This document shows positions 10,694 to 21,320 of a stretch of DNA of 64,000 nucleotides, piece by piece (within the stretch, counting starts at the first letter, position 1; each line of letters begins with the position of its first letter). The notes under the pieces were generated by a model. It was not told where the DNA came from, made no database searches, and was given only the letters and a program-made list of their open reading frames with translations. The DNA is taken from NCBI RefSeq assembly GCF_026262505.1, contig NC_067203.1:9176001-9240000 (forward strand), read 5' to 3'. Both the position numbers and the translations under genes were made by a program. This DNA comes from Trichomonas vaginalis G3. Taxonomy: Eukaryota > Parabasalia > Trichomonadida > Trichomonadidae.

Positions 10694-10930
10694 TTAAAAT
10701 AAATATTTTCAATATTTTATGAATACTTTTATTTCTTAATTTTTATTGAATACTTCAATAAAAAATACCTCAACAATGCATATTATTAATATTCGTCAAA
10801 AGTGACGTGTATCTAAAAAAGTATCGAATCTTATTCTTATAGAGAAATTCCCAAGACAATTTTGACCTGCCAATTAGCTATGTGCTGAAAAATATATCTC
10901 AATTTCAAAATTTAGAACCAAAATGGTTAA

Positions 10931-11050
10931 GGCTGCCCTTACGCCGATATAACATGGCCTTCAATTCAGATGTTTAAGGTTAATTTTCAATGACGCTTCA
11001 CACCAGTTGTCAAAAATCTGAATCAAAGTCAGATGGGCGTATGTGCAGCC
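10931..11050. mobile_element. TTAA-flanked miniature inverted-repeat element, family A, copy 1
   Basis: A 120-bp element bounded by TTAA on both sides (10927-10930 and 11051-11054). The ends are inverted repeats: GGCTGCCCTTACGCC on the left and the complement of GGCTGCACATACGCCC on the right. Reversed, it aligns along most of its length with the copy at 26910-26999, carrying about 30 extra bases. TTAA target sites are typical of piggyBac-type transposition, but no matching transposase is in the window. Confidence 0.75.
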
Positions 11051-11110
11051 TTAACTATTCAAAATTAAATTAACTCTTGTTATTATGTTTCATATATTTA
11101 TTCTTTTTTG

Positions 11111-11947
11111 CTAAATATTTAGAAGAACAATGCTAAAACTAGAAAAATATAACACATCTAAACAAAAATAACAATTTTTAATCGAATTTTGATTAATTTT
11201 TGTTATTCTGAAATATCCATTACCTTTGTTACCTGTAAGGAGTTTTGTATCAGTAAATTTTATCAAAGAATTTGGTTTACATGATGGATGACCAGAGATA
11301 TAAGAACTTCCCCCACTTCCAGGAGTTGTTGAATAATCATCTATTTCTTTGGATGTAGTTCCGCCATAATAACCTGATCCAGAACCCGCACTTCCTTCAG
11401 CTGCATATGCCAACCATTTCTTTCCATCTCTTCCATTTTCTCCTCTTCCAAAATCATATCCAAATGTTTGATTTGCACCCAATGATGTTATATTATGCAT
11501 CCATGCATAACTGCTTTCTCCCTCAATTCCTCCAGCGTTTCCACCTTTAACAAATAACCCGCCACCACCACCAGCAGACACCAATACTCGATTGAGATTA
11601 TCAACAGCATTAACATAAACAGTTGTTGCACCTCCACCTCCAGGTCCAGACAAAAATACCGTTGTTTCATCCTTATATCCAAGACCTCCATTTCCCCCGC
11701 CGCCGCAACCGCCTTTTTTTATATAATATCCGACCAAACTGTCTTCTCCAGCACCACCAACCAACACGTAAAAGATAGTAGTACTTAATAAATTTAGAAC
11801 GCCTGAAGTAAAACCTCCAAGACCTCCTTTTGCTGTTGGAAAATCACCTCCCGATCCTCCCCACGCCTCAAAAAAATTTTTTCCTTTTGGCAGTGAAATT
11901 TTATATGGTGTACAATCTTTTCTAAAAGGATAGTCGAGATATTCCAA
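11111..11947 (-). pseudogene. Glycine-rich (ALK/LTK-type Gly-rich domain) protein remnant
   Basis: About 278 codons rich in Gly, with runs such as KKGGCGGGGNGG and GPGGGGATT. The start resembles the onset of the glycine-rich domain found in ALK/LTK receptors and in many trichomonad proteins (a DCTPYKISLPKG stretch, then EAWGGSGG). No ATG precedes it: the codon at the front of the frame is TTG, and an in-frame stop lies two codons further upstream, so the natural N-terminus is missing. The C-terminus ends in a short Cys/Phe-rich hydrophobic tail. The piece is best read as a 5'-truncated or decayed copy of a secreted or surface family. A divergent start in another frame is a weaker alternative. 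Confidence 0.6.
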
Positions 11948-12539
11948 AATTTATTTGAACTGGATCTTATAATCAATAATTATATAACAAGATGAAGTTA
12001 TGTTTTCTTTATAAATGATGTCATTTGCATCTGGTCATCAAGTAATTTATGATGGATAAATTAAATTTAAGCTAATAACATCATCAAGGAAAAAATCTTT
12101 TACGGGATCACTCCAACGATACGTAAACTCTATATTACAAAGTCCATGAGTTTACAAAATTTTGGTCTAATAGTGAGCACATTAACAGTAATACTATTAT
12201 ATAAGATAGTTGTTTTGTCTTCAATAGATAATATTAAGCTGAGGTGTTCAAAAAATGGATTTTCAAAAAACGTTTCTTGATGACTATTTGATTATTCATA
12301 CCAAGCTGGAATGATGCTTCACGCCAGTTGTCAAAAATTTGAATTAAAGTCAGATGGGTGTAAGTGCAGGCTTAAATTATGCTGCAAAGATCTGATCCTT
12401 ATAATACTATTAGTGCAATAATTTCTCAAATGTCATTATTATCAGAATCTTTAATGAATTGGTTGCGTTCTACAAAGTAAATTGTTATCCAAAAATATAA
12501 TGGGGAATTAAAAGAATCAGACCCAATTATAATATTTTT
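11948..12539. other. Non-coding stretch with a partial TTAA element
   Basis: About 590 bases between the glycine-rich remnant and the next small gene. It contains the truncated family A element at 12312-12371. I find no gene; remnants of the flanking decayed genes may be hidden here. Confidence 0.4.
12312..12371. mobile_element. TTAA miniature element family A, truncated copy 2
   Basis: This matches the right part of the 10931-11050 copy (the GCTTCACGCCAGTTGTC core, then AAGTCAGATGGGTG) and ends at a TTAA (12372-12375). The left terminus is not recognisable, so the copy is a fragment. Confidence 0.65.
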
Positions 12540-13112
12540 ATGATGCTTTTTTTCCTTATTCAAATATCCAAGATAGAACTTCAAGAAAAAGTCATTAACT
12601 TAGAGAGAGAAATTACAAATAAGCAAAAGGAACTTCATAGAATTCGAGAACAGTTAGATTCCGCGAAAGAATTTGATCAAGATTTAAAAAACAGAATCAA
12701 TTTCATCGAAAACTCACATATGCCATATCCGCCACAAAAACCTATTGAAAATGAATTCTTTCTTTTTAACAGTACTTCAAAGGAAGGCTTTTTTAAAAAA
12801 ATTTTGGTTGAAGCTAGAGATACATTACCGTTTTCTAAAGAAATAACATTTCAGTCAAATGATTCTGGTCCATACTCTTCAATTCGTTTTGGCAAACCAG
12901 AAAAATACAATTGTTATCCTTCTAGTTTTCATATTTCCATTGTTCTTAACAAAGATAACCAAATTAGCCTCCCTAAAGTCAACAGACAAGGGGAATTTTA
13001 TTCAGATATTAATTTTCCATTCCCAATTCAATTTTCACAAATTAAAATAACTTTAGAATCTACAATTTCTGCTGATTGCTTCCCTAAAATTTATGCAAAA
13101 GGATTTCATTGA
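12540..13112 (+). CDS. Orphan coiled-coil protein with BTB-family-like C-terminal domain, possibly a fragment
   Basis: A 190-residue reading frame starting at ATG 12540 (a second ATG follows at once). Residues ~10-60 form a charged coiled coil (IELQEKVINLEREITNKQKE and onward). The remaining ~120 residues look like a beta-rich domain similar in feel to the C-terminal domains of the BTB-like proteins at 27278-28522 and 42655-43755. The hydrophobic first residues, the small size and the surrounding decayed sequence make a 5'-truncated relic of a larger protein quite possible. I do not recognise a function. Confidence 0.45.
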   Translation: MMLFFLIQISKIELQEKVINLEREITNKQKELHRIREQLDSAKEFDQDLKNRINFIENSHMPYPPQKPIENEFFLFNSTSKEGFFKKILVEARDTLPFSKEITFQSNDSGPYSSIRFGKPEKYNCYPSSFHISIVLNKDNQISLPKVNRQGEFYSDINFPFPIQFSQIKITLESTISADCFPKIYAKGFH

Positions 13113-13334
13113 AAACTCTTTATAGAAAAAGTTTATCTTTTAAAAATTGTTTATTAAAAAGCTTCTGTTATAAATCAAAAATATTTAATTTGATCATCAA
13201 TTTTCAAAATCTATGTTAAGGCACTCAATAAAACATTTTATCTAAATATTATTTTCTCCTGAAACTAAACATATAATGAAGTTAAGATTATAGTTTGTAG
13301 TTGATATGGACGATTTACATGAGCATACATTGTT

Positions 13335-13991
13335 TCATTGTTCAATGAAATCGATAGTAGTATTAGTTGCATATGTCACGTTTTTAAGAGCTTTTTTGAA
13401 TTTCTCAGAATCGAGAGGGGGTGAAAGTAAGATACAAGGGTATTCTTCATTATCAATAAATTGTAACTTATGTTTACGAATAAATTTAGTACCTTCTTCT
13501 GAAAGTGTTTCGTCTATTTCACCATCTAATAAATTTTGTGTTGATTCTGAGACATAATTTTTATATCTTTCTTCATGAGATTTCTGAACTTCTGATTCTG
13601 AAGCTGGGATATTCATTAAACCCTCTACTTCATTTTCATTATATTTTTCAACTTCTCTTAATTCCTTAATTTTTTCATCTATTTCATCTCTTATTTTTTC
13701 CAGTTTTTCAATTTCATTGTATTCATCATCATCTTTAATTCGTTCTTCATAATATTCAGGGAAAACATCAGGTTCTTTAGGTTTTTCTTCTTCAGATGTG
13801 AGATATAAGAAATTTATAACATCATCTTTATTCATTTTTCCATCATAATCAAATTCATTTAAAAACTCGGCAAATTTTTGACAATTTCTTAAATAATATT
13901 TACTAACTTCATAACCCGCCTCCTCTAATATATCCTTTATTTCCTCATTTGTGAATCCCAATTTTTTAACGTCGTTAGTTTTGACGCTCAT
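13335..13991 (-). CDS. Acidic coiled-coil protein with EF-hand-like loop, unknown function
   Basis: A 218-residue acidic protein starting at ATG 13991. Near the N-terminus a helix-loop-helix with FDYDGKMNKDDV (~50-61) resembles a degenerate calcium-binding EF-hand. A Lys/Glu-rich coiled coil follows (~90-125), then a C-terminal segment without a known signature. It lies 62 bases downstream of the repeat protein at 14054-14644 on the same strand. Their even higher AT content suggests the two arrived together, perhaps as part of a mobile or virus-like island. It looks intact. Confidence 0.6.
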   Translation of the reverse strand: MSVKTNDVKKLGFTNEEIKDILEEAGYEVSKYYLRNCQKFAEFLNEFDYDGKMNKDDVINFLYLTSEEEKPKEPDVFPEYYEERIKDDDEYNEIEKLEKIRDEIDEKIKELREVEKYNENEVEGLMNIPASESEVQKSHEERYKNYVSESTQNLLDGEIDETLSEEGTKFIRKHKLQFIDNEEYPCILLSPPLDSEKFKKALKNVTYATNTTIDFIEQ

Positions 13992-14053
13992 TTCATACAA
14001 AATAAAAATAAATTATTCAAAAATGTAAGACATTAATTTTTAAAGTTTATTTT

Positions 14054-14644
14054 TCATTCATGAAAATAATTATTTCTAATTTCTTTTACTCTCTCGTACA
14101 TACTAGATTTGAAGAATTCGGAACTTTTACCATAATCTCCTAAATGTTTTCTTATCCCTAACGTGTGCCAGTTATTATATGAAACTGAATAAACTTTATC
14201 TTTATCTTTACACCTTTCATTACTTCCAATATATTTATATCTCAGTTTTGATTTAGCATTTTCATATTCATTAGCGTTTAATAATTCACAGTCTTCCTTT
14301 TTAAATTGATGTTTAAGATATTCAGGATTTAATACTCTACGTTTATATGCTCCTAACTTAGTTCTAAAGGTTTTTCTACAAAATTTAGGAATTCCATCCT
14401 CTTTAATGTCATCAATGATTTCCATTTCATTATTTTCAATTTCTTCTTCTCGTTTATGAGGTCTTTGATTATGACTCCATTGATTCCATGAAATTAAATA
14501 TTCTTTATCATTATATTTATACCTCATTAGCTTATTTTGGCTTTCATATTCATTTAATAATTCACAATCTTCATTTTTAAATTGAAGTTTAACCCATTCA
14601 GGATTTAAACAATGTTTAATTAATCGCGGAATATCTGACATCAT
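14054..14644 (-). CDS. Protein with two nucleic-acid-binding-like repeats, possibly mobile- or virus-derived
   Basis: A 196-residue protein from ATG 14644 (a second ATG follows at 14641). It contains two copies of a ~60-residue repeat, each opening LNPE-x-x-K-x-QFK-x-EDCELLN, then a Tyr/Lys-rich strand (LMRYKYNDKEYLISWNQW; LRYKYIGS then VYSVSYNNWHTLG). This pattern recalls the small repeats (DUF723-like) that accompany homing endonucleases and occur in phage and giant-virus proteins, where they are thought to contact DNA. That link is by eye only. Upstream lies a TATATATATATAG tract. The gene and its neighbour at 13335-13991 look whole and form a two-gene island between decayed sequence and a normal host gene; a relic of a larger virus-like element is possible. 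Confidence 0.5.
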   Translation of the reverse strand: MMSDIPRLIKHCLNPEWVKLQFKNEDCELLNEYESQNKLMRYKYNDKEYLISWNQWSHNQRPHKREEEIENNEMEIIDDIKEDGIPKFCRKTFRTKLGAYKRRVLNPEYLKHQFKKEDCELLNANEYENAKSKLRYKYIGSNERCKDKDKVYSVSYNNWHTLGIRKHLGDYGKSSEFFKSSMYERVKEIRNNYFHE

Positions 14645-14683
14645 CTATATATATATATAGCTTCTTTTATAAAAGATAAAAAA

Positions 14684-14785
14684 ATAAATATATTTTAAAA
14701 TTAATGTTAATTTTTTAATGATTTATAAATAAATATATTTTAAAATTAATGTTAATTTTTTAATGATTTATAAATATATTTTAAA
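14684..14785. repeat. 45-bp AT-rich tandem repeat, about 2.3 copies
   Basis: A unit with AAATATATTTTAAAATTAAT followed by GTTAATTTTTTAATG repeats at a 45-bp period; the third copy is partial. Confidence 0.85.
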
Positions 14786-15112
14786 ATGTGTTTAGTATAT
14801 AATATTTATTACTAATTTATTTAATAATGTCGCGCTTTCTTACGAATTCATGACTTAAAAAACGTAAGAAAAAATTTTTATATCATCTATATATAGAAGA
14901 TGTGAAAATATACCTTCATCTATATATAGACGTAACAAAAAAAGTCACAAAACCCTTCAACATATACTACTATCGATAACCGAGATAACAAATGATCTTG
15001 GTGTAACTGAGATCAGTATCTACAATTTTTCATGGTAGTGACTTTGTTTTTCTCCATATTGTTCGCTAAATATTGGATAAAACCGAGGAAAGTATAAATA
15101 CAAATTCGGATG

Positions 15113-15117
15113 TCACT
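15113..15117 (+). promoter_or_regulatory. Initiator TCACT
   Basis: A match to the trichomonad Inr consensus. +1 A at 15115 lies 24 bases before the ATG at 15139. Confidence 0.4.
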
Positions 15118-15138
15118 TTTTAATTTTTTTATAAAAAA

Positions 15139-16362
15139 ATGGATTTTTATGATGAAATTCGTCAATGCTTTGATCATATTTTAGATAAAACTTCAAGCAA
15201 AGAAGAGTTTGAAAGGATAACAACGATATTTAAAACAGAATCCGGAAAAGAATTATATTTAATCGTTGCAGAATGGCTTTCTGAGCATGATGAGATCGGT
15301 TTTGAGGCGTTCCGGCAGTTTTCAATACTATTTCGCCTACATTTAGACGGATTACGAAAAGCAAACAAATTTATTATGAATGAATATCTCGATGTTTTAT
15401 ATATACGATGTATGAAATACACAGAAGAGCAAATTGTCCAAATATACAACGTTTTTAATACTCCATTTATGGAAGAAGCTACACAACCATATTTGTATTT
15501 TATGATTTCAATAGCTCCAACTATCCAACAAGAAATAGCATCACAAATTACTAAACCAGAAGACATTTTTTCCGATTTACCATACTGCATGCAAATATCT
15601 ATTGCCAGAGCCGCTGTTTTTAATCCGCAACAATTTCGAAGCTACGGATTGGAAAGACTAGCAACGTTATTGCTTAACAACACACGAACATGTTACAAAG
15701 AAGATGGAATTACGCTATGTTCGCAGATAAAATCTCCAGAAAATGCAATAAAATTATTTAATAATGCGATTTCTGCGGCACCATACTTATGTTCTGCACA
15801 ATCTGCAAAGAAAGGATGGGAAATATGTTTGTTAATGCTCCATAACATGACTACAGAAGACAGATTTCATTCAATCAGAATTTCATTTGAAAACAAAAAC
15901 ATTACAGACAGTGCTCGCATATCCCTGACTAATGAGCTCATCAAACAGATAAGGAATGGTCAAGGAACTATATTCAGATCCCCATCTGTAATCCAAATTG
16001 CCGCATTAATTTGTAATCCATCGATTTTGTCATCTCCTGTTACACATAGCGAAGTTGTTATATCTATATTTGCATTCCTCACATTTATAGTGACATTGGA
16101 ACGCAAGTACAGATGTTTCATGCTTCTTGGTTGTCCTTCAGAAAAAGAACTTAGAAATTCAATAGAAATTACCAAAAAAGGAATAAATGAATCGGAGAAA
16201 CAAAACAACAGACCAAAAGAAGAGATACTTAAAAACATGAAGAAATCGAATTTTGGAGAGAACATGACCATGGATGATGTTGAAAAAGCAGTTAAATCAA
16301 CCCAAATTATAATTGCAAGAATTAAATTTGCAATTTCAGAATTTGAGAGCATTCTCAACTAG
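15139..16362 (+). CDS. Unknown helical protein, 407 aa
   Basis: An intact gene starting at ATG 15139 (MDFYDEIRQCFDHIL). The protein is predicted helical throughout, with Cys-containing Leu-rich helices and no membrane segment. It ends in a Lys/Glu-rich helix (~345-407) that could form a coiled coil. The architecture resembles an Armadillo/HEAT-type cytosolic adaptor, but I do not recognise the family. A good initiator lies just upstream, supporting the start and real expression. Confidence 0.8.
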   Translation: MDFYDEIRQCFDHILDKTSSKEEFERITTIFKTESGKELYLIVAEWLSEHDEIGFEAFRQFSILFRLHLDGLRKANKFIMNEYLDVLYIRCMKYTEEQIVQIYNVFNTPFMEEATQPYLYFMISIAPTIQQEIASQITKPEDIFSDLPYCMQISIARAAVFNPQQFRSYGLERLATLLLNNTRTCYKEDGITLCSQIKSPENAIKLFNNAISAAPYLCSAQSAKKGWEICLLMLHNMTTEDRFHSIRISFENKNITDSARISLTNELIKQIRNGQGTIFRSPSVIQIAALICNPSILSSPVTHSEVVISIFAFLTFIVTLERKYRCFMLLGCPSEKELRNSIEITKKGINESEKQNNRPKEEILKNMKKSNFGENMTMDDVEKAVKSTQIIIARIKFAISEFESILN

Positions 16363-16925
16363 TTATTATATATAGATGTATTTGTTGTTATAAAATAAAC
16401 TTATATTCTCAAAAACTGTTTTATTTGCCCATATTGAAGAATTCATTTTCGCAAATTCTCGATGGAACTCTCTCGAATATGCCATCACATTTCGTATAAC
16501 AATATAGATAATTCCGAAATGTAATTGGTCAAATGGATTAAGGTAAAACGAGAAAATGGAATTAAAATTTGAAAATGGTCATGTAAAATTAGATCTCTTG
16601 AATTCGAGTTATCATGGTAATAAAGGCGATAGCTGCAAAATTAATACATATTTCAAGTATAATTTTCCATGAAAAAATGAAATCGCATATTGAAAAATTT
16701 ACATTTTACATTTTCAAACTCAGTTTACAAAACCACTATATTGGTCAATTTCCTACTTTTCTTGTAAAGTCTATTCAATTTCTAACGGCGCCTATTTGAC
16801 TTGAATTATCTATATTCATGAAATAGAATAATATTTTCATGATAAATTTAATTTTCATTAATTTCTCACAAAAATTGAATAATATGGTTTCATTTCAATT
16901 TTTGAGGAAGATTCTATATTTTTAA
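16363..16925. other. Intergenic spacer
   Basis: About 560 bases with no supported gene; a 61-codon open frame inside lacks protein character. A TCATT at 16890-16894 could be the initiator of the surface-protein gene at 16926. Confidence 0.45.
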
Positions 16926-18954
16926 ATGCTTCCTTTATTAGTATCGTTTGGTATTTCAGTCTCCAAATTCGTTGTAACGTATGGATACTCCGAACTTACG
17001 ATATCAGAAGAATCGCAACTCGAACTTGAGAAAGGACTTTATCCTTTTTCAAAGTATTATGCGTTTTTTATCAACAATGAAGACTTTCAAGACTTAAATA
17101 TGATTTATAGTGCAAATTATACATTATTTAGTCCTACAGTAATTCCAAAAAACGGACCAACAGTTTTAAAATTCATAATTTCAAAATTAAATGTTGATAA
17201 TATTGATTCACTATCAATTGTATACAATGGAGGAGATGTATCATACAATACTTTCAATTTTACAAAACCAAAACAATATGTTCTTTTCCTCAGTTCAACA
17301 GAATTTAATTATCGGTTTGAATATAAAGAAGGCTACTTAAATAGTCAAACTAGTCCATACGAAGATTTTACTGAATCGCACAAATATTACGAGAATGGCC
17401 ATAAAAGATACCTTTTGATAGAAGTAAAGAAATATTTTGGTGCTCAAACAACAATCGTTAATGTTAGAATGGAAAAAGTGTATCCGGAAATTGAAACAAC
17501 GGGATTTTATAGGCTAGATTCATGTATACTATCAAACAACGATACATTTCAGTTTTATGAGCCAGACTCTATCTTACTAACTGGACCAGGCAAATATGAA
17601 TTTTTAATTGGTGAAGAAGAGAAGAATATTCCATATCTCACAAGTGAACAAATATTCCCTCACCAATGTAATGACATACTAATCAAAGTAAGAGATAATT
17701 GGATTGAATGGGAAAATATGATAAGTACTTATAATTTAAAGGGAATTAAATCAAAGTCTGGAAAGAAAATAGTAAGGTTTGAAATTTATTTTCTTGGATT
17801 TGAAGAAAAACAGTTTGATGTAATTGTAAATCCAAGAGAAAATGAAGTATTTAGAGGTGAGTACAATAATAATGTGCTTAGACATCCAGTGGTTTTGATC
17901 ACCTCTTGGTATCCAATGAATTTCTCTCAACTATGGAACTATACGTCACTTGATTGTGAACCAGAGAATTATGAGACAAAAAATAAATTAGATATGAAAG
18001 CAAAATTCATTGGTGTTACAAAACTATGCATTACAATCAAATATTATAACAAGATTTCTCAATTTGTATTTTGTAATTTCTCAAGAAGCGAAAATTTCGA
18101 TTATTCAAATTTAGTTAACAAAGTTTTCCATTTAGATAATAACAAAATATTTGTCGATAAATGGGATGGTGAAGTAATACTTTATGAGTACTTCGAATAT
18201 TCAACAGATAAGGATATATATTTTAATGCAGAGCAATATAAAATTATTATAGTTAAGTCGAAATGGGGATTTCAAAATGCTTGGTTCATTTCCCTAATTA
18301 CGATGAATTCGTATTTGAAAATGGCTCGTCTCCAGAAAAATTCTATTTACTCGGGTGGGATGATCTAATTATAAAAGTCAAACCAAAATCTGGACAGAAA
18401 TCTCTTAGGCTAGATTCTAATTATTATTGGCATGATTATTATGACACAGTTATGGTCATTTCTAATGATTTTGATCTTAAATTGAAGTTCCCTAACACAA
18501 AAAAGAAAATTCTTATCATTTTTGAATCAATAGTTGAATCAACAATTACATTCTTTGATGAAGACAAAGATGGATTTAATTTCACAGAGGTGACTGGAAC
18601 TCTTTTCTATTTCAATAATAATCATACAGGCGTTTTTTCATGGAAGAATCTCACAGAATTACCACCAAACACAATCAAGAAAAGCAATAATGGATATAAA
18701 TCACGCTCAATTTATGAATCTGGAATTGAAATATTGATGGAAGGTGATCTTAAAAAGGTCAGATATGAAAACAAATTATTAGAATATTATGTTATGAACA
18801 TCGAAAAAACATCTCCATTAGTTTATGCATTTGCCGATAATCTTTATATTCAGAATGTACAGAAAGGGCATTTCTATACATTTAATTCTACACGACCTTG
18901 TGATATTGTTATATTTGTAAGAGGGCTTCCTGGCGGTTTTTATAATCCACAATA

Positions 18955-20258
18955 TAGGGTGTCCAAAGGTGTGTTTAGCACAAACCTGAATACTGCGAAT
19001 AGAAATAAACAAGTTACATATATATAAAGTTTATTTAAATATAATCACCATTGGATTCAATCACGCGTTCGCAGCGATCGATCCAGGCTTGAAAGACACG
19101 CTTTAAATCATCATGAGAAAATTGCTCAAATTGCTCTCTTACAAAATTTTCAAGATCATCTGGACTCGCGAATTCGCGTCCTTCAGCTCTCTTTTTTAGC
19201 GTGCCGAATAAATAAAAGTCAGAGGGTGCAATATCAGGTGAATAAATTGGGTTTGGAACAACTTTGACATTGTTTTCCACCAAGTAATTCATTACCTTAT
19301 GACTTTTGTGAACTCTTGAATTATCAAAATGAATTGCAAACTTTTGTTTTTGTTGTTTGGATTTCTCAAACTCATCAGAATTGATAATTTGAGTAAGAAC
19401 ATTGTCAATTAGATACTGAGCATTCATCGTATTAGGTTTTTGAAGAATATCAATTGCGATGATGCCGTTCACGCCCCAAAAAACCGACAACATCATCATT
19501 GGTGTGTCAATTTTTTTCTTCGGGAATGTTTGCGGATTTTCATCCTTCGGGATCCACATGATTTTGGCTTCTGTTGCATATTGAAACCAAGACTCGTCCC
19601 CTGTTACTAAAAAGCGAAACTTCTTGGATTGATATGCACCCAATATAGAGAGGAGCTCTTTCGAAGATTGGACTCTAGATTTTTTTTGAACTGAATTAAG
19701 GTTGTGCGGAACCCAACGTGTATACGCTAGTTTGTAGTTCAAATAATTGTGCAGATAATAACTGACTGTTGTACGTGGTATCTTTGTCATCTCCTCTATC
19801 CTTCTGAGTGATGCTCTTGGGTCTTCATCTAGCGCTTGAAGAATTGCTTTGATTTTTCTTTGATCCGGCGATTTTTTGTCAATTTTTATGATGGGCGCCT
19901 TTTTGTTCATGAAGTGATACATCCTAACATGATACGTTACAGTGGAATAGCTAGGAGCATCCATACCGAAGCATTTTACCAATGTCTCGTAGATTTTTTT
20001 ACAGTCTTTGCATTTTTTTGCAAGAGCGAGGATGTTTTCTTTATGATTCATTAAAAAAATGAAAAAAATCCCGCCAAAATTTCCCGCGAAACCGCCTCTT
20101 GTCTCAAAATTCATTTTATATCCCGGCATGGCGCCAAAATACAACATACTCATCATATACATATATTCATATTTTTTATTATATATTTATAATCAGCATA
20201 TATCTCCTTTAATAGTCTCATATAGAGCGCTGTGCTAAACGCACCTTTGGACACCCTA
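18955..20258 (-). mobile_element. Tc1/mariner element (Tvmar1-like), 1,304 bp, complete
   Basis: The ends are near-perfect ~28-bp inverted repeats: TAGGGTGTCCAAAGGTGTG on the left and the complement of TAGGGTGTCCAAAGGTGCG on the right. They are flanked by a TA duplication (18953-18954 and 20259-20260). The size fits Tvmar1, the mariner known from T. vaginalis at about 1.3 kb (from memory). The transposase inside reads on the minus strand and is intact. The insertion lies within a surface-protein gene. Confidence 0.93.
19035..20051 (-). CDS. Mariner transposase, D,D34D, intact
   Basis: A 338-residue transposase from ATG 20051; further in-frame ATGs up to 20162 exist, but this start gives the usual mariner length. 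The N-terminal half carries helix-turn-helix regions for terminal-repeat binding (~5-110). The linker motif is WVPHNL (113-118). The catalytic triad is visible: D152 in TGDESW, D243 in IHFDNS and D278 in SPDIAPSD. The second and third Asp are separated by exactly 34 residues, which defines the mariner D,D34D class. The enzyme cuts and pastes the element at TA sites. There are no stops or frameshifts, suggesting a recent insertion. Confidence 0.95.
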   Translation of the reverse strand: MNHKENILALAKKCKDCKKIYETLVKCFGMDAPSYSTVTYHVRMYHFMNKKAPIIKIDKKSPDQRKIKAILQALDEDPRASLRRIEEMTKIPRTTVSYYLHNYLNYKLAYTRWVPHNLNSVQKKSRVQSSKELLSILGAYQSKKFRFLVTGDESWFQYATEAKIMWIPKDENPQTFPKKKIDTPMMMLSVFWGVNGIIAIDILQKPNTMNAQYLIDNVLTQIINSDEFEKSKQQKQKFAIHFDNSRVHKSHKVMNYLVENNVKVVPNPIYSPDIAPSDFYLFGTLKKRAEGREFASPDDLENFVREQFEQFSHDDLKRVFQAWIDRCERVIESNGDYI

Positions 20259-20891
20259 TATTATAAAGCAGATATTAATTATCTAAGGTCCATTTATCCA
20301 GGATATTATATAACAAGTGATTATCATAACATTTCACTTATTTACTCATATTATACATTCTCAACAACGGTTAAACATAACGTGAGCGAGATCAAATTAA
20401 GACTTCAAACAAATAATGGTCAAGAACAAAATATCGTCGTTGGAGAAAACGAAACGTATTCCATACAAAGTATTAATCTCATGATCATCCACCATCCGAA
20501 TGCATATGTTGAATTCTCTCAAATCATTTTTGATGATCCAAATGTTAATTATCAAGAAAAATATAGCCAAGCAGCCTTTAGCAATGGAGCATGGATTGCT
20601 ATCCCTGTGAGAACACCTCAACCAACAACAATTGTTCCAGCCCGGACGTCTGAAGCATCATCCAGCAAATCAAATTCATCACCATCAGGAGATGAAAACG
20701 ATAATGAAGAAGAGCCAGATAAATCTAAGTCAACTTCAGGTAAACTTGGAACAGGAGCCATTGTTGGTATAGTGATAGGAATTTTAATTGCTGCAGTACT
20801 TGTTGCTGTCGCAGTCATTTTCATCCTTAAGTCTCGTCCTAAAAGAACTGATACAAGTGATATGGATATTCAGTTTGCAAACATTGTATAA

Positions 20892-21320
20892 TCCAAAAAC
20901 ACATTATTAGTTTCAAAACTCAAAATAGTTAAAACAAATTTATTGAAAGAGTTTTATATATATATATATATTGCTTCAAATAGATTATCTTTTCATAGAT
21001 GTATTAATGCATTGTTTTGAATTAAATGAAATCAATTTCAAACATAATAATATAAATTTGAAGAAACTCAGTATTAATAGTGTAATACTGAAATTTAAAA
21101 ATGTTCACCATAATAGTATATTTTGTGAGAATATTTCCTTTGAATGTATAATTGATAATCACATTACGAATTAATCGATATTCACGCCCCTTTTATCAGG
21201 TATTTTCCCAAATAACGAAATGTTCGTCATAGATACAATGTGTTTTCCTTGAATTGTAATATTATCGTATAAATTGAACCGATAATTGTAACAGAGTTTT
21301 GTAAAGTTAGGAAAAATTTA
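20892..21320. other. AT-rich intergenic spacer
   Basis: About 430 bases with a TA dinucleotide run near 20958. I see no gene; a 67-codon frame at 20971 has no protein character. Confidence 0.45.

Larger units (their letters stand above)
14645..15138. other. AT-rich spacer with tandem repeat and CATCTATATATAG motifs
   Basis: This holds a 45-bp tandem repeat (14684-14785) and two CATCTATATATAG motifs near 14884 and 14923. A third, longer version lies directly upstream of the 14644 gene. The right end carries the initiator for the gene at 15139. Confidence 0.55.
16926..20891 (+). pseudogene. Large type I surface protein gene, frameshifted and split by a mariner element
   Basis: The gene starts at ATG 16926 with a signal-peptide-like MLPLLVSFGISVSKFVVTYG. 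The first frame runs to 18368; a second frame, open from about 18251, carries the protein on to 18952, so one frameshift lies between ~18251 and 18368. At 18953-20260 a mariner copy interrupts the gene. From 20259 the last ~210 residues continue: an ectodomain end, a Ser/Pro/Glu-rich stalk, a membrane helix (TGAIVGIVIGILIAAVLVAV and onward) and a short tail KSRPKRTDTSDMDIQFANIV. Removing the element plus one TA copy keeps the frame across the junction. The host protein would be ~890 residues with a Tyr/Asn-rich, sequon-rich ectodomain. I do not recognise the ectodomain family. Confidence 0.75.

Noticed and set aside
20971-21174. 67-codon open frame
   Set aside because: AT-rich with no ATG start and no protein features.
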